DNA of 56,452 nt from Polyangium fumosum (GTDB lineage Bacteria > Myxococcota_A > Polyangia > Polyangiales > Polyangiaceae). The stretch covers positions 1 to 56,452 of the forward strand of contig NZ_SSMQ01000082.1 of the NCBI RefSeq assembly GCF_005144585.1. Direction: 5' to 3'. Below are positions 24,744 through 34,429 of this stretch, in pieces; positions within the stretch are counted from its first letter, which is position 1, and each line of letters opens with the position of its first letter. The notes beneath the pieces are model-generated. The model was given only the letters and a program-made list of their open reading frames with translations, had not been told where the DNA came from and ran no database searches. Position numbers and translations under genes: made by a program.

Positions 24744-25047
24744 GCCGGGGCGCTGCCCCGGACCCCGCGGGGGGCTGTCCGCCCCCTCGACCCCGGACCA
24801 GCGAGGCGCTGGACCCAGGGTTGAAAAACTGCGCTGCGCGCAGTTTTTCAAACAGGCCGACGAAGAAGCCGGGGTGCCAGCCGAACCCGCAGCGCGGCTG
24901 TCTTGGTTGGCAACGCCGTTGCCGGTCTTGACCCTGGCTGTTCGATGAACTGCGCGGAGCGCAGTTCATCGACCCCGGTCCAGGCCGTGCCTGGTCCGGG
25001 TCCAGGGGTGGACAACCCCTGGTGGGGCCTGGGGCAGCGCCCCAGCG
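24744..25047 (+). repeat. Dispersed modular repeat, complete copy R3
   Basis: This is a full 304-bp copy. The A module (from 24744) and the A' module (to 25047) are inverted repeats of each other, about 70 bp each. Inside are hairpin P1 at 24821-24834/24838-24851 (arm TTGAAAAACTGCGC, loop TGC) and hairpin P2 at 24942-24955/24959-24972 (arm TCGATGAACTGCGC, loop GGA). The central part reads AACCCGCAGCGCGGCTGTC and GCAACGCCGTTGCCGG. The 9-bp site GGCCGTGCC (24983-24991), used by the edge IS copies, is intact and empty here. The copy begins 21 bp after a stop codon. Confidence 0.9.
24821..24851. terminator. P1 hairpin, possible bidirectional terminator
   Basis: A 14-bp perfect stem with a 3-nt loop (TGC). 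The GC-rich core is flanked by an A-run on one side and a T-run (GCGCAGTTTTTC) on the other, the layout of a bidirectional intrinsic terminator. It lies about 100 bp behind the peroxidase stop. Confidence 0.5.
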
Positions 25048-25131
25048 AAGCGCTTCCCCGCGCGGAGAGGGGGAAGGGGGTGAGGTTCTGACTGCTCGCC
25101 GCGCCCCGGTGAGCTGGTACGATCGGGGCGC

Positions 25132-26580
25132 ATGACGCCCTCCGACCTTTCCCTTCGGCTCGACGTCCTTCGCGGCAAAGGCCCGTTTTCCGTGGCCACT
25201 CTCGACGACTTCGCGGCGTACATCACGAGCGCGCCGGACGAGGCCCTCTTCCGCATGAGCCCCCTCCGGTACGCTGCGAGCCACGGCCTCGACGAGCAAG
25301 AGGGCATCGAGCTTTTCCTCCACGCGACGCACGTCGGCATCCTCGATTTCGCGTGGGGCATGCTTTGCCCCGGCTGCATGGCCTTCCTCACGACCGCCGG
25401 CGGATTGCGCTCGCTCGAAGCGCAGCACTGCAACTTCTGCAACCTGAACCTCGAGGGCACCCTCGACGACCGCATCGAGGTTGCCTTCACCGTGGCCCCT
25501 TCCGTGCGCCGCATCCGCTTCCACGCCCCTGACACCGTCGACCCACGAGAAGACGCCATCCGGCTTTACTTCTCGTCGAGCGTCGCCCCTGCCTCACGCC
25601 CACACCGCGCGCTCGGCGAGGGCATCCTCGCCGCAGGCCGCGTACGCCCAGGCGAGGCCCACACGGCGACCCTCCACTTCGCCGAACCCGGGCAATTCGT
25701 CCTGCTCGCCCCTGCAGGCCACATCGCCGTCTACGTCCACGTGAAGGAAGGCAGCCCGCGCGAAGCCTCCTTCGACCTCCTCGACGGCCGCGCCATCCCG
25801 CACCGCGTCGACGTCGGCCCCGGGCCCGTCGAGCTCCGCATGTTGAACCGCACCACGCACGCCGTCGGATACTTCGTCTCCCCCGTCGGCGGCACCTGGC
25901 CCGATCCCGCCGCGCCCGGCAAACCCCTCACGCACCCGCTCCTGCCCTACCTGACAGGGGCGCGGCTCGTCTCCTCGCAGTCCTTCCGCGACCTCTTCCG
26001 CGCCGAGAGCATCCCCTCCGAAGGCGGACTCGAGCTGAAGCGCGTCACCGTCCTCTTCACCGACCTGACCGGCTCCACAGCCCTCTACGAGCGTGTAGGC
26101 GACCTCCGCGCCTACGACCTCGTCCGCAAACATTTCTCCGTCCTCCGCGCGATCGCCGCAGCCCAAGGCGGCGCCATCGTGAAAACCATCGGCGACGCCG
26201 TCATGGCGAGCTTCGCCGAGCCCATCCACGCCATGCGCGCCGCCATCCTCATGAACCGCGCCATCGCCGATCTCAAAGAAGCAGACCTCCTGCTCAAGAT
26301 CGGCCTGCACACAGGCCCCTGCATCGCCGTCGAGCTGAACGAGCGGCTCGACTATTTCGGCCGGACCGTGAACATCGCAGCCCGCGTCCAAGGCCTCGCG
26401 CGTGCCGGAGAAATCGTCTGCACGAGCGAGGTGTTCGACGCCCCCAGCGTCGCCCCCGCCGTGAACGCCGCCGAGCTCATCGCCACCCGCGGAGCCGCGC
26501 CCCTCAAAGGCATCACAGGCGAAGTCCCCGTCGTCCGGATGGTCCGAGCCGGCGCAGAGGCGCCTCTGTCCATCGCGTAG
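25132..26580 (+). CDS. Class III adenylate/guanylate cyclase with DUF5939-like N-terminus
   Basis: The 482-residue protein has no membrane segment. Residues about 1-290 match the DUF5939 region found ahead of cyclase domains, with a Cys-pair module: MLCPGCMAFL and HCNFCNLNLEG, possibly zinc-binding. The cyclase domain (about 300-475) retains the metal aspartates in VLFTDLTGSTALYERVGD and KTIGDAVMASF and the transition-state Asn/Arg in GRTVNIAARVQG. It should therefore be catalytically competent, probably as a homodimer making cAMP. The gene stands alone between repeat copies R3 and R4. What the N-terminal part senses is unknown. Confidence 0.9.
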   Translation: MTPSDLSLRLDVLRGKGPFSVATLDDFAAYITSAPDEALFRMSPLRYAASHGLDEQEGIELFLHATHVGILDFAWGMLCPGCMAFLTTAGGLRSLEAQHCNFCNLNLEGTLDDRIEVAFTVAPSVRRIRFHAPDTVDPREDAIRLYFSSSVAPASRPHRALGEGILAAGRVRPGEAHTATLHFAEPGQFVLLAPAGHIAVYVHVKEGSPREASFDLLDGRAIPHRVDVGPGPVELRMLNRTTHAVGYFVSPVGGTWPDPAAPGKPLTHPLLPYLTGARLVSSQSFRDLFRAESIPSEGGLELKRVTVLFTDLTGSTALYERVGDLRAYDLVRKHFSVLRAIAAAQGGAIVKTIGDAVMASFAEPIHAMRAAILMNRAIADLKEADLLLKIGLHTGPCIAVELNERLDYFGRTVNIAARVQGLARAGEIVCTSEVFDAPSVAPAVNAAELIATRGAAPLKGITGEVPVVRMVRAGAEAPLSIA

Positions 26581-26587
26581 GCGCGGA

Positions 26588-26664
26588 GCTGGGGCGTTGC
26601 CCCAGGCCCCAGCAGGGGCTGTCCGCCCCTGCACCCGGACCAGCGAGGCGCTGGACCCAGGGTC
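26588..26664 (+). repeat. Dispersed repeat, A half (copy R4)
   Basis: Only the A end module remains (GCTGGGGCGTTGCCCCAG at its start, GGACCAGCGAGGCGCTGGACCC-type end). It begins 8 bp after the cyclase stop. The partner half about 860 bp away (R5) is in A' orientation, so the two could be the separated ends of one copy split by an insertion. Confidence 0.75.
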
Positions 26665-27424
26665 GATGGGGAGACCGCCGCCGAGGGGGACCGGCCCTTT
26701 TCCTCCCACGGCCGATGGCAAGACAGGCGACGGGCGTGCCAGGCAAGGCCGCGGTGCTGCGGGGTCGACGGGCAGCGGTGTACGTGGGCGGCTTGAAACG
26801 CGCCTGGACAGACGATAGCGGCCCTCGACGGCGGATGTTCCGCGCCGCCACGAGCCACGTCGCCGTCGCAGGACATCGGGCACGAAGGCCGAAGGAGGCG
26901 CCTCGACGGGGCAGGGGAGGTGTCTTGCGGTCGGACACGTGACGAGGCGTGTTCCCAGGGGAAGGTGGAGCCTCGAGACAAGGATCGGCGGCGGTCGACG
27001 GTCCTTGTCGAGCGGCCGAACACGGACCGTCGATCGTCGATGGAGCTTGTCCCGGAGGGACGATCGACCCGTGTCGAGGCCCACGTCAGGCGTTCGGCCG
27101 CGTCCCTCGGGCCGTCGTCCGGCGGAGGCATCCGTCGCGCCGCCGAACAAGCGCCGTCGACGCTCGAGGGCACGTGTTCAGCCTCATTCCACGCATCGTC
27201 TCCTCCTTACCACCGCGTGGCGGAGACTTTGTGAGGTCCGGACGTCCCGTGTGGCCGGTTGAAATCGCGCAGCACATCGACCCCGCGTCGAGCGCTTTCG
27301 CTTGTCCCCGGGGCGGACAGGGAACGGATACGGGCCTCGCCCCTCGGATGGAGGTTCCAGCCTCCATCCCTGGAGGCGCGGACCTCCATCCGAGGCGTCG
27401 AGCCTTCTTCGAGGCGACCCCCGG
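26665..27424. other. Gene-free zone with nested inverted repeats
   Basis: About 760 bp without a convincing gene, and no tRNA or other RNA was recognised. Open frames here are short, overlap one another on both strands and lack start signals. Inverted repeats are frequent: ACAAGGA at 26978 pairs with TCCTTGT at about 27000, and CTCGGATGGAGGT (27343-27355) pairs with ACCTCCATCCGAG (27382-27394). Inside the latter lies CCTCCATCCCTGGAGG (27361-27376). The sequence looks like the interior of a decayed mobile element. Confidence 0.5.
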
Positions 27425-27591
27425 CCCCTTGTCCCGCCGCCTGCCGCGCTGACGTTTCGACCGGCAACGTGTCCCACCGGCCTGTGGGAAGAACTGCGCA
27501 TCGCGCAGTTCTTCCCCAAAGGGTCCAGGGCTGGCCCTGGTTCGGGTCGAGGGGCGAACAGCCCCCGCGGGGCCCGGGGCAGCGCCCCGGC
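27425..27591 (-). repeat. Dispersed modular repeat, partial copy R5
   Basis: The copy holds a central-module remnant (CGCTGACGTTTCGACCGGCA), one perfect hairpin at 27486-27499/27503-27516 (arm GGGAAGAACTGCGC, loop ATC) and an A' module ending at 27591. The left boundary is approximate. It is the mirror-image partner of R4. Confidence 0.8.
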
Positions 27592-27654
27592 GCGGCGGCT
27601 CCCCGAGGACACCAATGCTCCGTTCCGTGGGCGCGCGGGACCTCATCCCGCGGC

Positions 27655-27765
27655 AAGAGTGAAATCTTCGTGGGTGGCCGCAATCGAACCTTCCAGCACT
27701 CGGCGGATGGGGGAAAGACCATTTATGTGCCGCGCCCCTCGGGCACCTTGTTTCGTCGCCGTTGA
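27655..27765 (+). pseudogene. Possible 3' remnant of an unknown gene
   Basis: A frame ending at TGA 27763-27765 encodes SEIFVGGRNRTFQHSADGG and then KTIYVPRPSGTLFRRR. Its composition (Phe, Ile, Tyr, Asn, His) is unlike the Arg/Pro/Ala noise of neighbouring random frames, so it looks like a true protein C-terminus. No start or upstream coding part is present, as the upstream sequence is repeat copy R5. Function unknown. Confidence 0.35.
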
Positions 27766-27783
27766 ACCCGTTACCCTGTGGGT

Positions 27784-29400
27784 ATGCCCTCCTTGAAACA
27801 CGCCCGCACCTCGCTCGCCCTCTCGGCCTGCACGGCCCTCTCGCTCCTGATCCTCGATCCAGCCTCCGCGTCGGCCGCCGATTGCGGCTGCAATCACGAG
27901 ATCACGCCCGGTACCTGGTCCGTGAACGGCACCGAGCTCGGCGTCAAACCCGGCGACGTCGTCTGCGTCATGGCCGGAGATTACGAGTACATCCGCTTCC
28001 GCGAGATCCGCGGCACGGAGGAGGCGCCCGTCGTCGTGAAGAACTGCGGCGGCGTCGTCAACGTGCGCAACCTCGATCGTGCCTACTCCGTCGATTTCCA
28101 GGGTAGCTCCCATCATTTTCATCTCACCGGAACCGGCGAAGCCGGCGTCGAGTACGGCTTCCGGGTCAGCGCGCCGGACAAGGAGCCCTATCCGGGCGTG
28201 GGCCTCTGGTTCCTCGACAAGAGCACCGACTACGAGGTCGATCACATCGAGGTTTACGACACCGGCTTCGCGGGCGTCATGTCGAAGACCGACCCCCTCT
28301 GCGACGGCAGCGCCGATCAAGACAAGTTCATCCAGAAGAACGTGCACCTGCACCACCTCTGGGTCCACGACACCGGCGGCGAAGGGTTTTACGTGGGCAG
28401 CACCCAGGGCGCCGGCCACACCATCACCTGCAATGGCCAGCAGGAGGTGCGCATGCCGCATTTCCTGGAGGGCATCGAGATCGACCACTGCCTCGTGGAA
28501 GACACGGGCTGGGACGGCGCGCAGGTCGGCATGGCCCACGAGGGATGCAGCGTCCACGACAACATCATCCGTCGCGTCGGCGGCGAAATGGTGCAATACC
28601 AATGGATGGGCCTGCAGATCGGGGGCCCCTCGAAGTGCGACATCCGCCGGAACATCATCTCCGACGGCCCGGTGAACGGCATCTTCGTCTTCGGCGCGAA
28701 CGACACCACCGTCGCCGACAACGTCGTCCTGCGCTTCGGCGAGACGAACATTTACGCGAACATTCAAAACAACCCGGGCCCCGTGTCCTATCGCATCGCC
28801 CACAACACGCTGGTCGGCTTCGGCAAGGCCGCGGTGCAGGTCTTCGGCGACAAGATCGAGGGCGCATTCGCGTACAACAACCTCGTCGTGGGGCCGACCT
28901 CGGCCATCGGCGCAGGCAACGACGTGGGCTGGAAGGCCGAGGGCAACCTCTTCGTGCCCACCGTCGCCGAGGCCGGCTTCGTCGCGCCCGACGCGGACGA
29001 TTACCACCTCACGGAGAACTCGCCCGCGCGCGGCGCCGGCATCGACCACAGCGCCGACGGCTTCACCGCGGACCTCGACGGATATCTCCGCGCCAAACCC
29101 CCCGCGGTGGGCGCCTACGAGTTCGTCATGGATTCGCCCACGGGCGGCGTGGGCGGCGGTTCGACGAGCAGCTCGGGCCCGGGCGCAGGCGGCGGAGGCG
29201 GCGCGGGCGCATCCGGCAGCGGCGCAGGCGCGTCCGGCGGCGCGGGCGGCGCGTCGGCGGACGATCCCGGATCCGAGAGCGGCTGCGGCTGCCGCGTGGC
29301 CGGAACGACGGACCCCACGGGCAAAGTTGGTGGCCTCTTCCTCGTGGCTGGTGCCTTCCTGGCGACCGGCATGCGCCGTCGTCGGCGCGCCGCGCGCTGA
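27784..29400 (+). CDS. Right-handed beta-helix protein with MYXO-CTERM-like tail
   Basis: The 538-residue protein has a signal peptide (CTALSLLILDPASASAADC). Residues about 50-440 form repeating short strands rich in Asn/Gly/Val (HLTGTGEAGVEYGFRV, VHDNIIRRVGGEMVQY, PVNGIFVFGANDTTVADNVV), as in pectate-lyase-like parallel beta-helices. The tail has a Gly/Ala/Ser linker, then SGCGCRVAG, a hydrophobic helix (GGLFLVAGAFLATG) and MRRRRRAAR. That Cys-containing motif, helix and Arg cluster match the MYXO-CTERM surface-sorting signal. It is probably a cell-surface polysaccharide-binding or -cleaving protein; no catalytic residues can be assigned. Confidence 0.85.
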   Translation: MPSLKHARTSLALSACTALSLLILDPASASAADCGCNHEITPGTWSVNGTELGVKPGDVVCVMAGDYEYIRFREIRGTEEAPVVVKNCGGVVNVRNLDRAYSVDFQGSSHHFHLTGTGEAGVEYGFRVSAPDKEPYPGVGLWFLDKSTDYEVDHIEVYDTGFAGVMSKTDPLCDGSADQDKFIQKNVHLHHLWVHDTGGEGFYVGSTQGAGHTITCNGQQEVRMPHFLEGIEIDHCLVEDTGWDGAQVGMAHEGCSVHDNIIRRVGGEMVQYQWMGLQIGGPSKCDIRRNIISDGPVNGIFVFGANDTTVADNVVLRFGETNIYANIQNNPGPVSYRIAHNTLVGFGKAAVQVFGDKIEGAFAYNNLVVGPTSAIGAGNDVGWKAEGNLFVPTVAEAGFVAPDADDYHLTENSPARGAGIDHSADGFTADLDGYLRAKPPAVGAYEFVMDSPTGGVGGGSTSSSGPGAGGGGGAGASGSGAGASGGAGGASADDPGSESGCGCRVAGTTDPTGKVGGLFLVAGAFLATGMRRRRRAAR

Positions 29401-29414
29401 ACCGCAGGCCGCGC

Positions 29415-29719
29415 GCCGGGGCGCTGCCCCGGTCCCCGCGGGGGGCTGTCCGCCCCCTCGACCCCGGACCAGCGAGGCGCTGGACCCAGGGTTGAAAAAC
29501 TGCGCGGTGCGCAGTTTTTCAAACAGGCCGGCGAAGAAGCCGGGGTGCCCGCCGAACCCGCAGCGCGGCTGTCTTTGGTGGGCAACGCCGTTGCCGGTCT
29601 TGACCGGGCCTGTTCGATGAACTGCGCGGAGCGCAGTTCATCGAGCGTGGGTCCAGCCCCTGGCTGGTCCGGGTGCAGGGGCGGACAGCCCCTGCGGGGG
29701 CCTGGGGCAACGCCCCAGC
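29415..29719 (+). repeat. Dispersed modular repeat, complete copy R6
   Basis: A full 305-bp copy in the order A, P1, centre, P2, A'. P1 is 29492-29505/29509-29522 (loop GGT) and P2 is 29614-29627/29631-29644 (loop GGA). It is nearly identical to R3 but the loops and a few central bases differ. It fills the gap between convergent genes, 14 bp after one stop and 25 bp before the other. Confidence 0.9.
29492..29522. terminator. P1 hairpin, possible bidirectional terminator
   Basis: Perfect 14-bp stem, loop GGT, with A5 before and T5 after the GC core. Position between convergent genes fits termination from both sides. Confidence 0.5.
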
Positions 29720-29744
29720 GAAGCGGCTCGGGGGCCGCTCGCGG

Positions 29745-30302
29745 CTACCTGTCCGTATTGCCTCGATCTTCCGAAATGCGCCCGACGCCTGCGCCGTAAT
29801 GGAACGCGAGTTCTCCGCCGAGCCAGGCGCCGACGCCGAGGACCACGAAGCCGAGCGCGGAAAGCACCATTCCCGCGCCGCGGAGCTCCATCCCTCGCAG
29901 GATCACCGATCCCACCATGAGCTTCGTGCTTGCCACGTTCGACGCTGCGTGCACGAAGGCCACGCGCCGCGAGGTTCCTTCGAGGTAGCTCCACTCCGTC
30001 AGCCCCGTGAGCACCGCGGGCACGGCGGCCACGAGCCCGATCGTGAAGGCGAGATCCGCTCCGCGCGCGGCCCAGGTGCAGCCGAACAGCGTCGCGGCGT
30101 CGAGGACGAGGCCCGTCGTGAAGGCTCCGATCGGCAGGGGGATCAGCGCCGGATGCAGCGGATGCCCGAGCCACGATCCATCGAGCGCCCTTCGCACGCG
30201 TGGGTGCCGCGCGAGGAAACCACGCAAAGGCGCGTGAAACACATCGACGATTTCATCGAGCGGGAGCCGCTCGACGACACGCAGCAGCCATGGTGCTCTC
30301 AT
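29745..30302 (-). CDS. DUF2231-family membrane protein
   Basis: The 185-residue protein starts at ATG 30302 (GGGGAGG upstream). The segment LGHPLHPALIPLPIGAFTTG matches the DUF2231 signature 'H-P-x-H-P-x-L-x-x-x-P-I-G'. Four hydrophobic helices follow (for example FTIGLVAAVPAVLTGLTEW and MVLSALGFVVLGVGAWLGG). The family is of unknown function and has been linked to electron transport or haem. The gene is divergent from the antiporter gene, 292 bp between starts. Confidence 0.85.
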   Translation of the reverse strand: MRAPWLLRVVERLPLDEIVDVFHAPLRGFLARHPRVRRALDGSWLGHPLHPALIPLPIGAFTTGLVLDAATLFGCTWAARGADLAFTIGLVAAVPAVLTGLTEWSYLEGTSRRVAFVHAASNVASTKLMVGSVILRGMELRGAGMVLSALGFVVLGVGAWLGGELAFHYGAGVGRISEDRGNTDR

Positions 30303-30594
30303 GTTGCCTCCCCGCAATGCGGCGGAAGCAACGCCCGGGCCGCTCGGCCCCCGGGTCGTCCCTCTGGAATCGACGGCGCGCCGGGAGAACCCCGAAAAGC
30401 GATGTTCAGGCGGAAGGCGCGCGGAGAGCCCGTTCTTCCTCGCCCGCAACCGCGACGAGATCCGTGAGGCGCCGCGCCCGATCTCTGGCTCGGCCCGCGA
30501 AGCGGCTTGCTTCGGTCCGCGGAAGGGGAGACGATCGCGCGCGCCGTTCGTTTGTCGTCCAAACAACCCAGTTCGACGTGACCTCTTAACACCG

Positions 30595-32643
<2,049 letters not shown>

Positions 32644-32668
32644 CGCGGCCGCGCGCCCCGGCGAGCGC

Positions 32669-33034
32669 CTGAGCATGGGTCTCATCTGGATGCCGTTTCG
32701 CTGGGGCGTTGCCCCAGGCCCCAGCAGGGGCTGTCCGCCCCTGCACCTGGACCAGCCAGGGGCTGGACCCAAGCTCGATGAACTGCGCGATGCGCAGTTC
32801 ATCGAACAGGCCCCGGTCAAGACCAGCAGCGGCGTTGCCGATCACGACAGCCGCGCTGTGGGTTCGGCTGGCGACCCGGGTTGTTCGTCGGCCTGTTTGA
32901 AAAACTGCGCGTAGCGCAGTTTTTCAACCCTGGGTCCAGCCCCTGGCTGGTCCGGGGTCGAGGGGGCGGACAGCCCCCCGCGGGGCCCGGGGCAACGCCC
33001 CGGCGCGGCGGTTTGCGATGAGACCCATGCTCAG
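32669..33034. mobile_element. MITE with IS4-like ends carrying a complete repeat (copy R7)
   Basis: CTGAGCATGGGTCTCATC (32669-32686) and its perfect inverse (33017-33034) bound 366 bp without a gene. These 18-bp ends match the edge IS ends at 16 of 18 positions. Outside, GGCGAGCGC (32660-32668) and GGCAAGCGC (33035-33043) form an 8/9 target-site duplication. Inside is a complete modular repeat (32700-33004) in the order A, P2 (32775-32805, loop GAT), centre, P1 (32897-32927, loop GTA), A'. The element was probably moved by the IS transposase acting in trans. Confidence 0.85.
32897..32927. terminator. P1 hairpin, possible bidirectional terminator
   Basis: Perfect 14-bp stem, loop GTA, with A5 and T5 tracts flanking the GC core, inside the MITE and between convergent genes. 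Confidence 0.45.
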
Positions 33035-33126
33035 GGCAAGCGCGGGGGGGCTGCCCCGGCTGCGCCGAGGCCTCCCCCCCCGAACCCGAAGAGCGGCACG
33101 ACCAAGATACCCAAGGCCCACTTCAT
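33031..33126 (-). pseudogene. Truncated secreted-protein gene, cut by the MITE
   Basis: An ATG at 33126, with GAGGAG ahead of it, begins MKWALGILVVPLFGFGG, a signal peptide, 18 bp after the preceding gene's stop. The frame closes after 31 codons at a TGA that lies in the MITE terminal repeat (33031-33033). The run of eight C's at 33073-33080 may also hide a one-base slip; one G fewer would give FGGEASAQPGQPPRAC, a better cleavage site. Nothing of the 3' part remains beyond the MITE. It probably was a fourth member of the secreted-protein cluster upstream. Confidence 0.5.
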
Positions 33127-33144
33127 TGAAGCTGCTCCTCGTTT

Positions 33145-33753
33145 TTACTGGCGATAGGCGCACACGCTGTCCCGCGATTGCGACCACGTCGCGCGGAACA
33201 TGCCCTGCGTGTAGGGCCTGCACGACCCGAAGAGCCCCTGGTACGACGGCGTGACGCTCGAGAACTCGCTCCTGCAGCACGCCTGCGCCGTCGATCCGCA
33301 GAAGCCCATGGGCCGCTGCACCAGGAAATTCGTCAGACGCACCCCGCCGAGGCAGATCGAGAGATCACAGTACAGCTTGCCCATGATCCACCCGACGAGC
33401 TCGCCCTCCTCGCAACACTCGATCGCGCAGAGCCCCCATACCTCGTCGACCTGCTCCACGGCGCCCGCGAGCGTGCCGACGGTCCGACAGACGACGTAAT
33501 CGTCGGATCCGGGCGGCAGGCTGACGTTCTGCAAGGTCTCCATGACCACGGACGAGAACCTCTCCAGGTTCCCGCACGAGGCCACCGAGTTCCACGCCTG
33601 CTGCACGAGGCTCTTGCCGGACTGCAGGCCCGACTCGAAGGCCCGCGCCTCGCGCGCCGCGCTGCACCCGAGCGGCGCGCTTTGCGCCATGGCCGGGCCG
33701 GAGAGCCCGAGCCCCACCAGCAACACCCCGAACATGGAAGCTTTGCCTTTCAT
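33145..33753 (-). CDS. Secreted Cys-rich protein, paralogue B
   Basis: The 202-residue protein starts at ATG 33753 behind AAGGAGG and has a signal peptide ending GPAMA-QS. It is a clear paralogue of the gene directly upstream (33780): both share A-F-x-x-G-x-x-S-G-x-S-L-V-x-x-A-W-N near the N-terminus and GKLYCDLSI-LGG in the middle. About ten cysteines are present, several conserved between the two (Cys in SCGNLERF, VVCRTV, KLYCDL). Mature proteins should be disulfide-bonded and extracytoplasmic. There is no known family. Order of the cluster: 34430, 33780, this gene, truncated gene 33031. Confidence 0.8.
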   Translation of the reverse strand: MKGKASMFGVLLVGLGLSGPAMAQSAPLGCSAAREARAFESGLQSGKSLVQQAWNSVASCGNLERFSSVVMETLQNVSLPPGSDDYVVCRTVGTLAGAVEQVDEVWGLCAIECCEEGELVGWIMGKLYCDLSICLGGVRLTNFLVQRPMGFCGSTAQACCRSEFSSVTPSYQGLFGSCRPYTQGMFRATWSQSRDSVCAYRQ

Positions 33754-33779
33754 CGGAAACCTCCTTTTCCCCTCCGGAT

Positions 33780-34382
33780 TCACGGGGCGGGGTTGTAGAC
33801 GCATTGGTTGTTCCGCGTCTGGTTCCACACCGGCGTGAAGGGATCCCTCGTGAACGGCCCGCACATGGGATAATTCGACGTGTACCCGATGAACTCGGCG
33901 TCACACCCGATCTGGAAGGCAAGACCACACGTCCGCACCGGCAGCCGGATGATGTCCGCCGCGAAGCCGAGGCCCCCGAGGCTGATCGACAGGTCGCAAT
34001 AAAGCTTTCCGCCGATCCGCGCCATGAGTTCGCCTTCCTTCCGGCACTCCCAGTCGCAGCGATTCCAGGTGTGATCGACCACCTCCTCGGCGCCTTGCAC
34101 GATCCCGGCCACGCGGCAGAGCACGTAATCGCTCGACTCTCGCGGGATGTCGATGCTGTCCAGGTTGTTCATCACGAGGTCGGCGAACCGCTCGACCTGA
34201 TCACAATCGTTCACCGCGTTCCAGGCCGACTCCACGAGGCTCGCGCCGGACCGCACTCCTGCGTCGAAGGCCCGCCGCTCGCGCGGCTGCCTGCAGCGCG
34301 CGGGCGGCATCACCGCGAGCGCTTCGCCCGCGAAGCAAAGCCCGACCAGAAACACGCCCAGCGATACGGTGTTCAGCTTCAT
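33780..34382 (-). CDS. Secreted Cys-rich protein, paralogue A
   Basis: A 200-residue protein starts at ATG 34382 behind GGGGGAGG, with signal peptide LGVFLVGLCFAGEALA. It shares its whole length with paralogue B: RAFDAGVRSGASLVESAWNA, DYVLCRVAGIVQGAEEVVD and GELMARIGGKLYCDLSISLG. The conserved GKLYCDLS element and evenly spaced Cys residues define an apparently unnamed family. Only 26 bp separate it from paralogue B, so the pair arose by tandem duplication and is probably co-transcribed. Its role is unknown; surface or secreted location is inferred from the signal peptide. Confidence 0.8.
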   Translation of the reverse strand: MKLNTVSLGVFLVGLCFAGEALAVMPPARCRQPRERRAFDAGVRSGASLVESAWNAVNDCDQVERFADLVMNNLDSIDIPRESSDYVLCRVAGIVQGAEEVVDHTWNRCDWECRKEGELMARIGGKLYCDLSISLGGLGFAADIIRLPVRTCGLAFQIGCDAEFIGYTSNYPMCGPFTRDPFTPVWNQTRNNQCVYNPAP

Positions 34383-34429
34383 GACCTCCCCCTCTCTCCC
34401 TCGTCCACGGAAATTCCGCGCGCCCCCCT

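Noticed and set aside
24744-25047. Repeats as a CRISPR array
   Set aside because: Copies are kilobases apart, there are no regular spacers, no leader and no cas genes; the palindromes are hairpins of one larger element.
26665-27424. Several 70-180-codon open frames on both strands in the gene-free zone
   Set aside because: They overlap each other in up to five frames, are Arg/Pro-rich as random high-GC frames are, and lack ribosome binding sites or recognisable domains.
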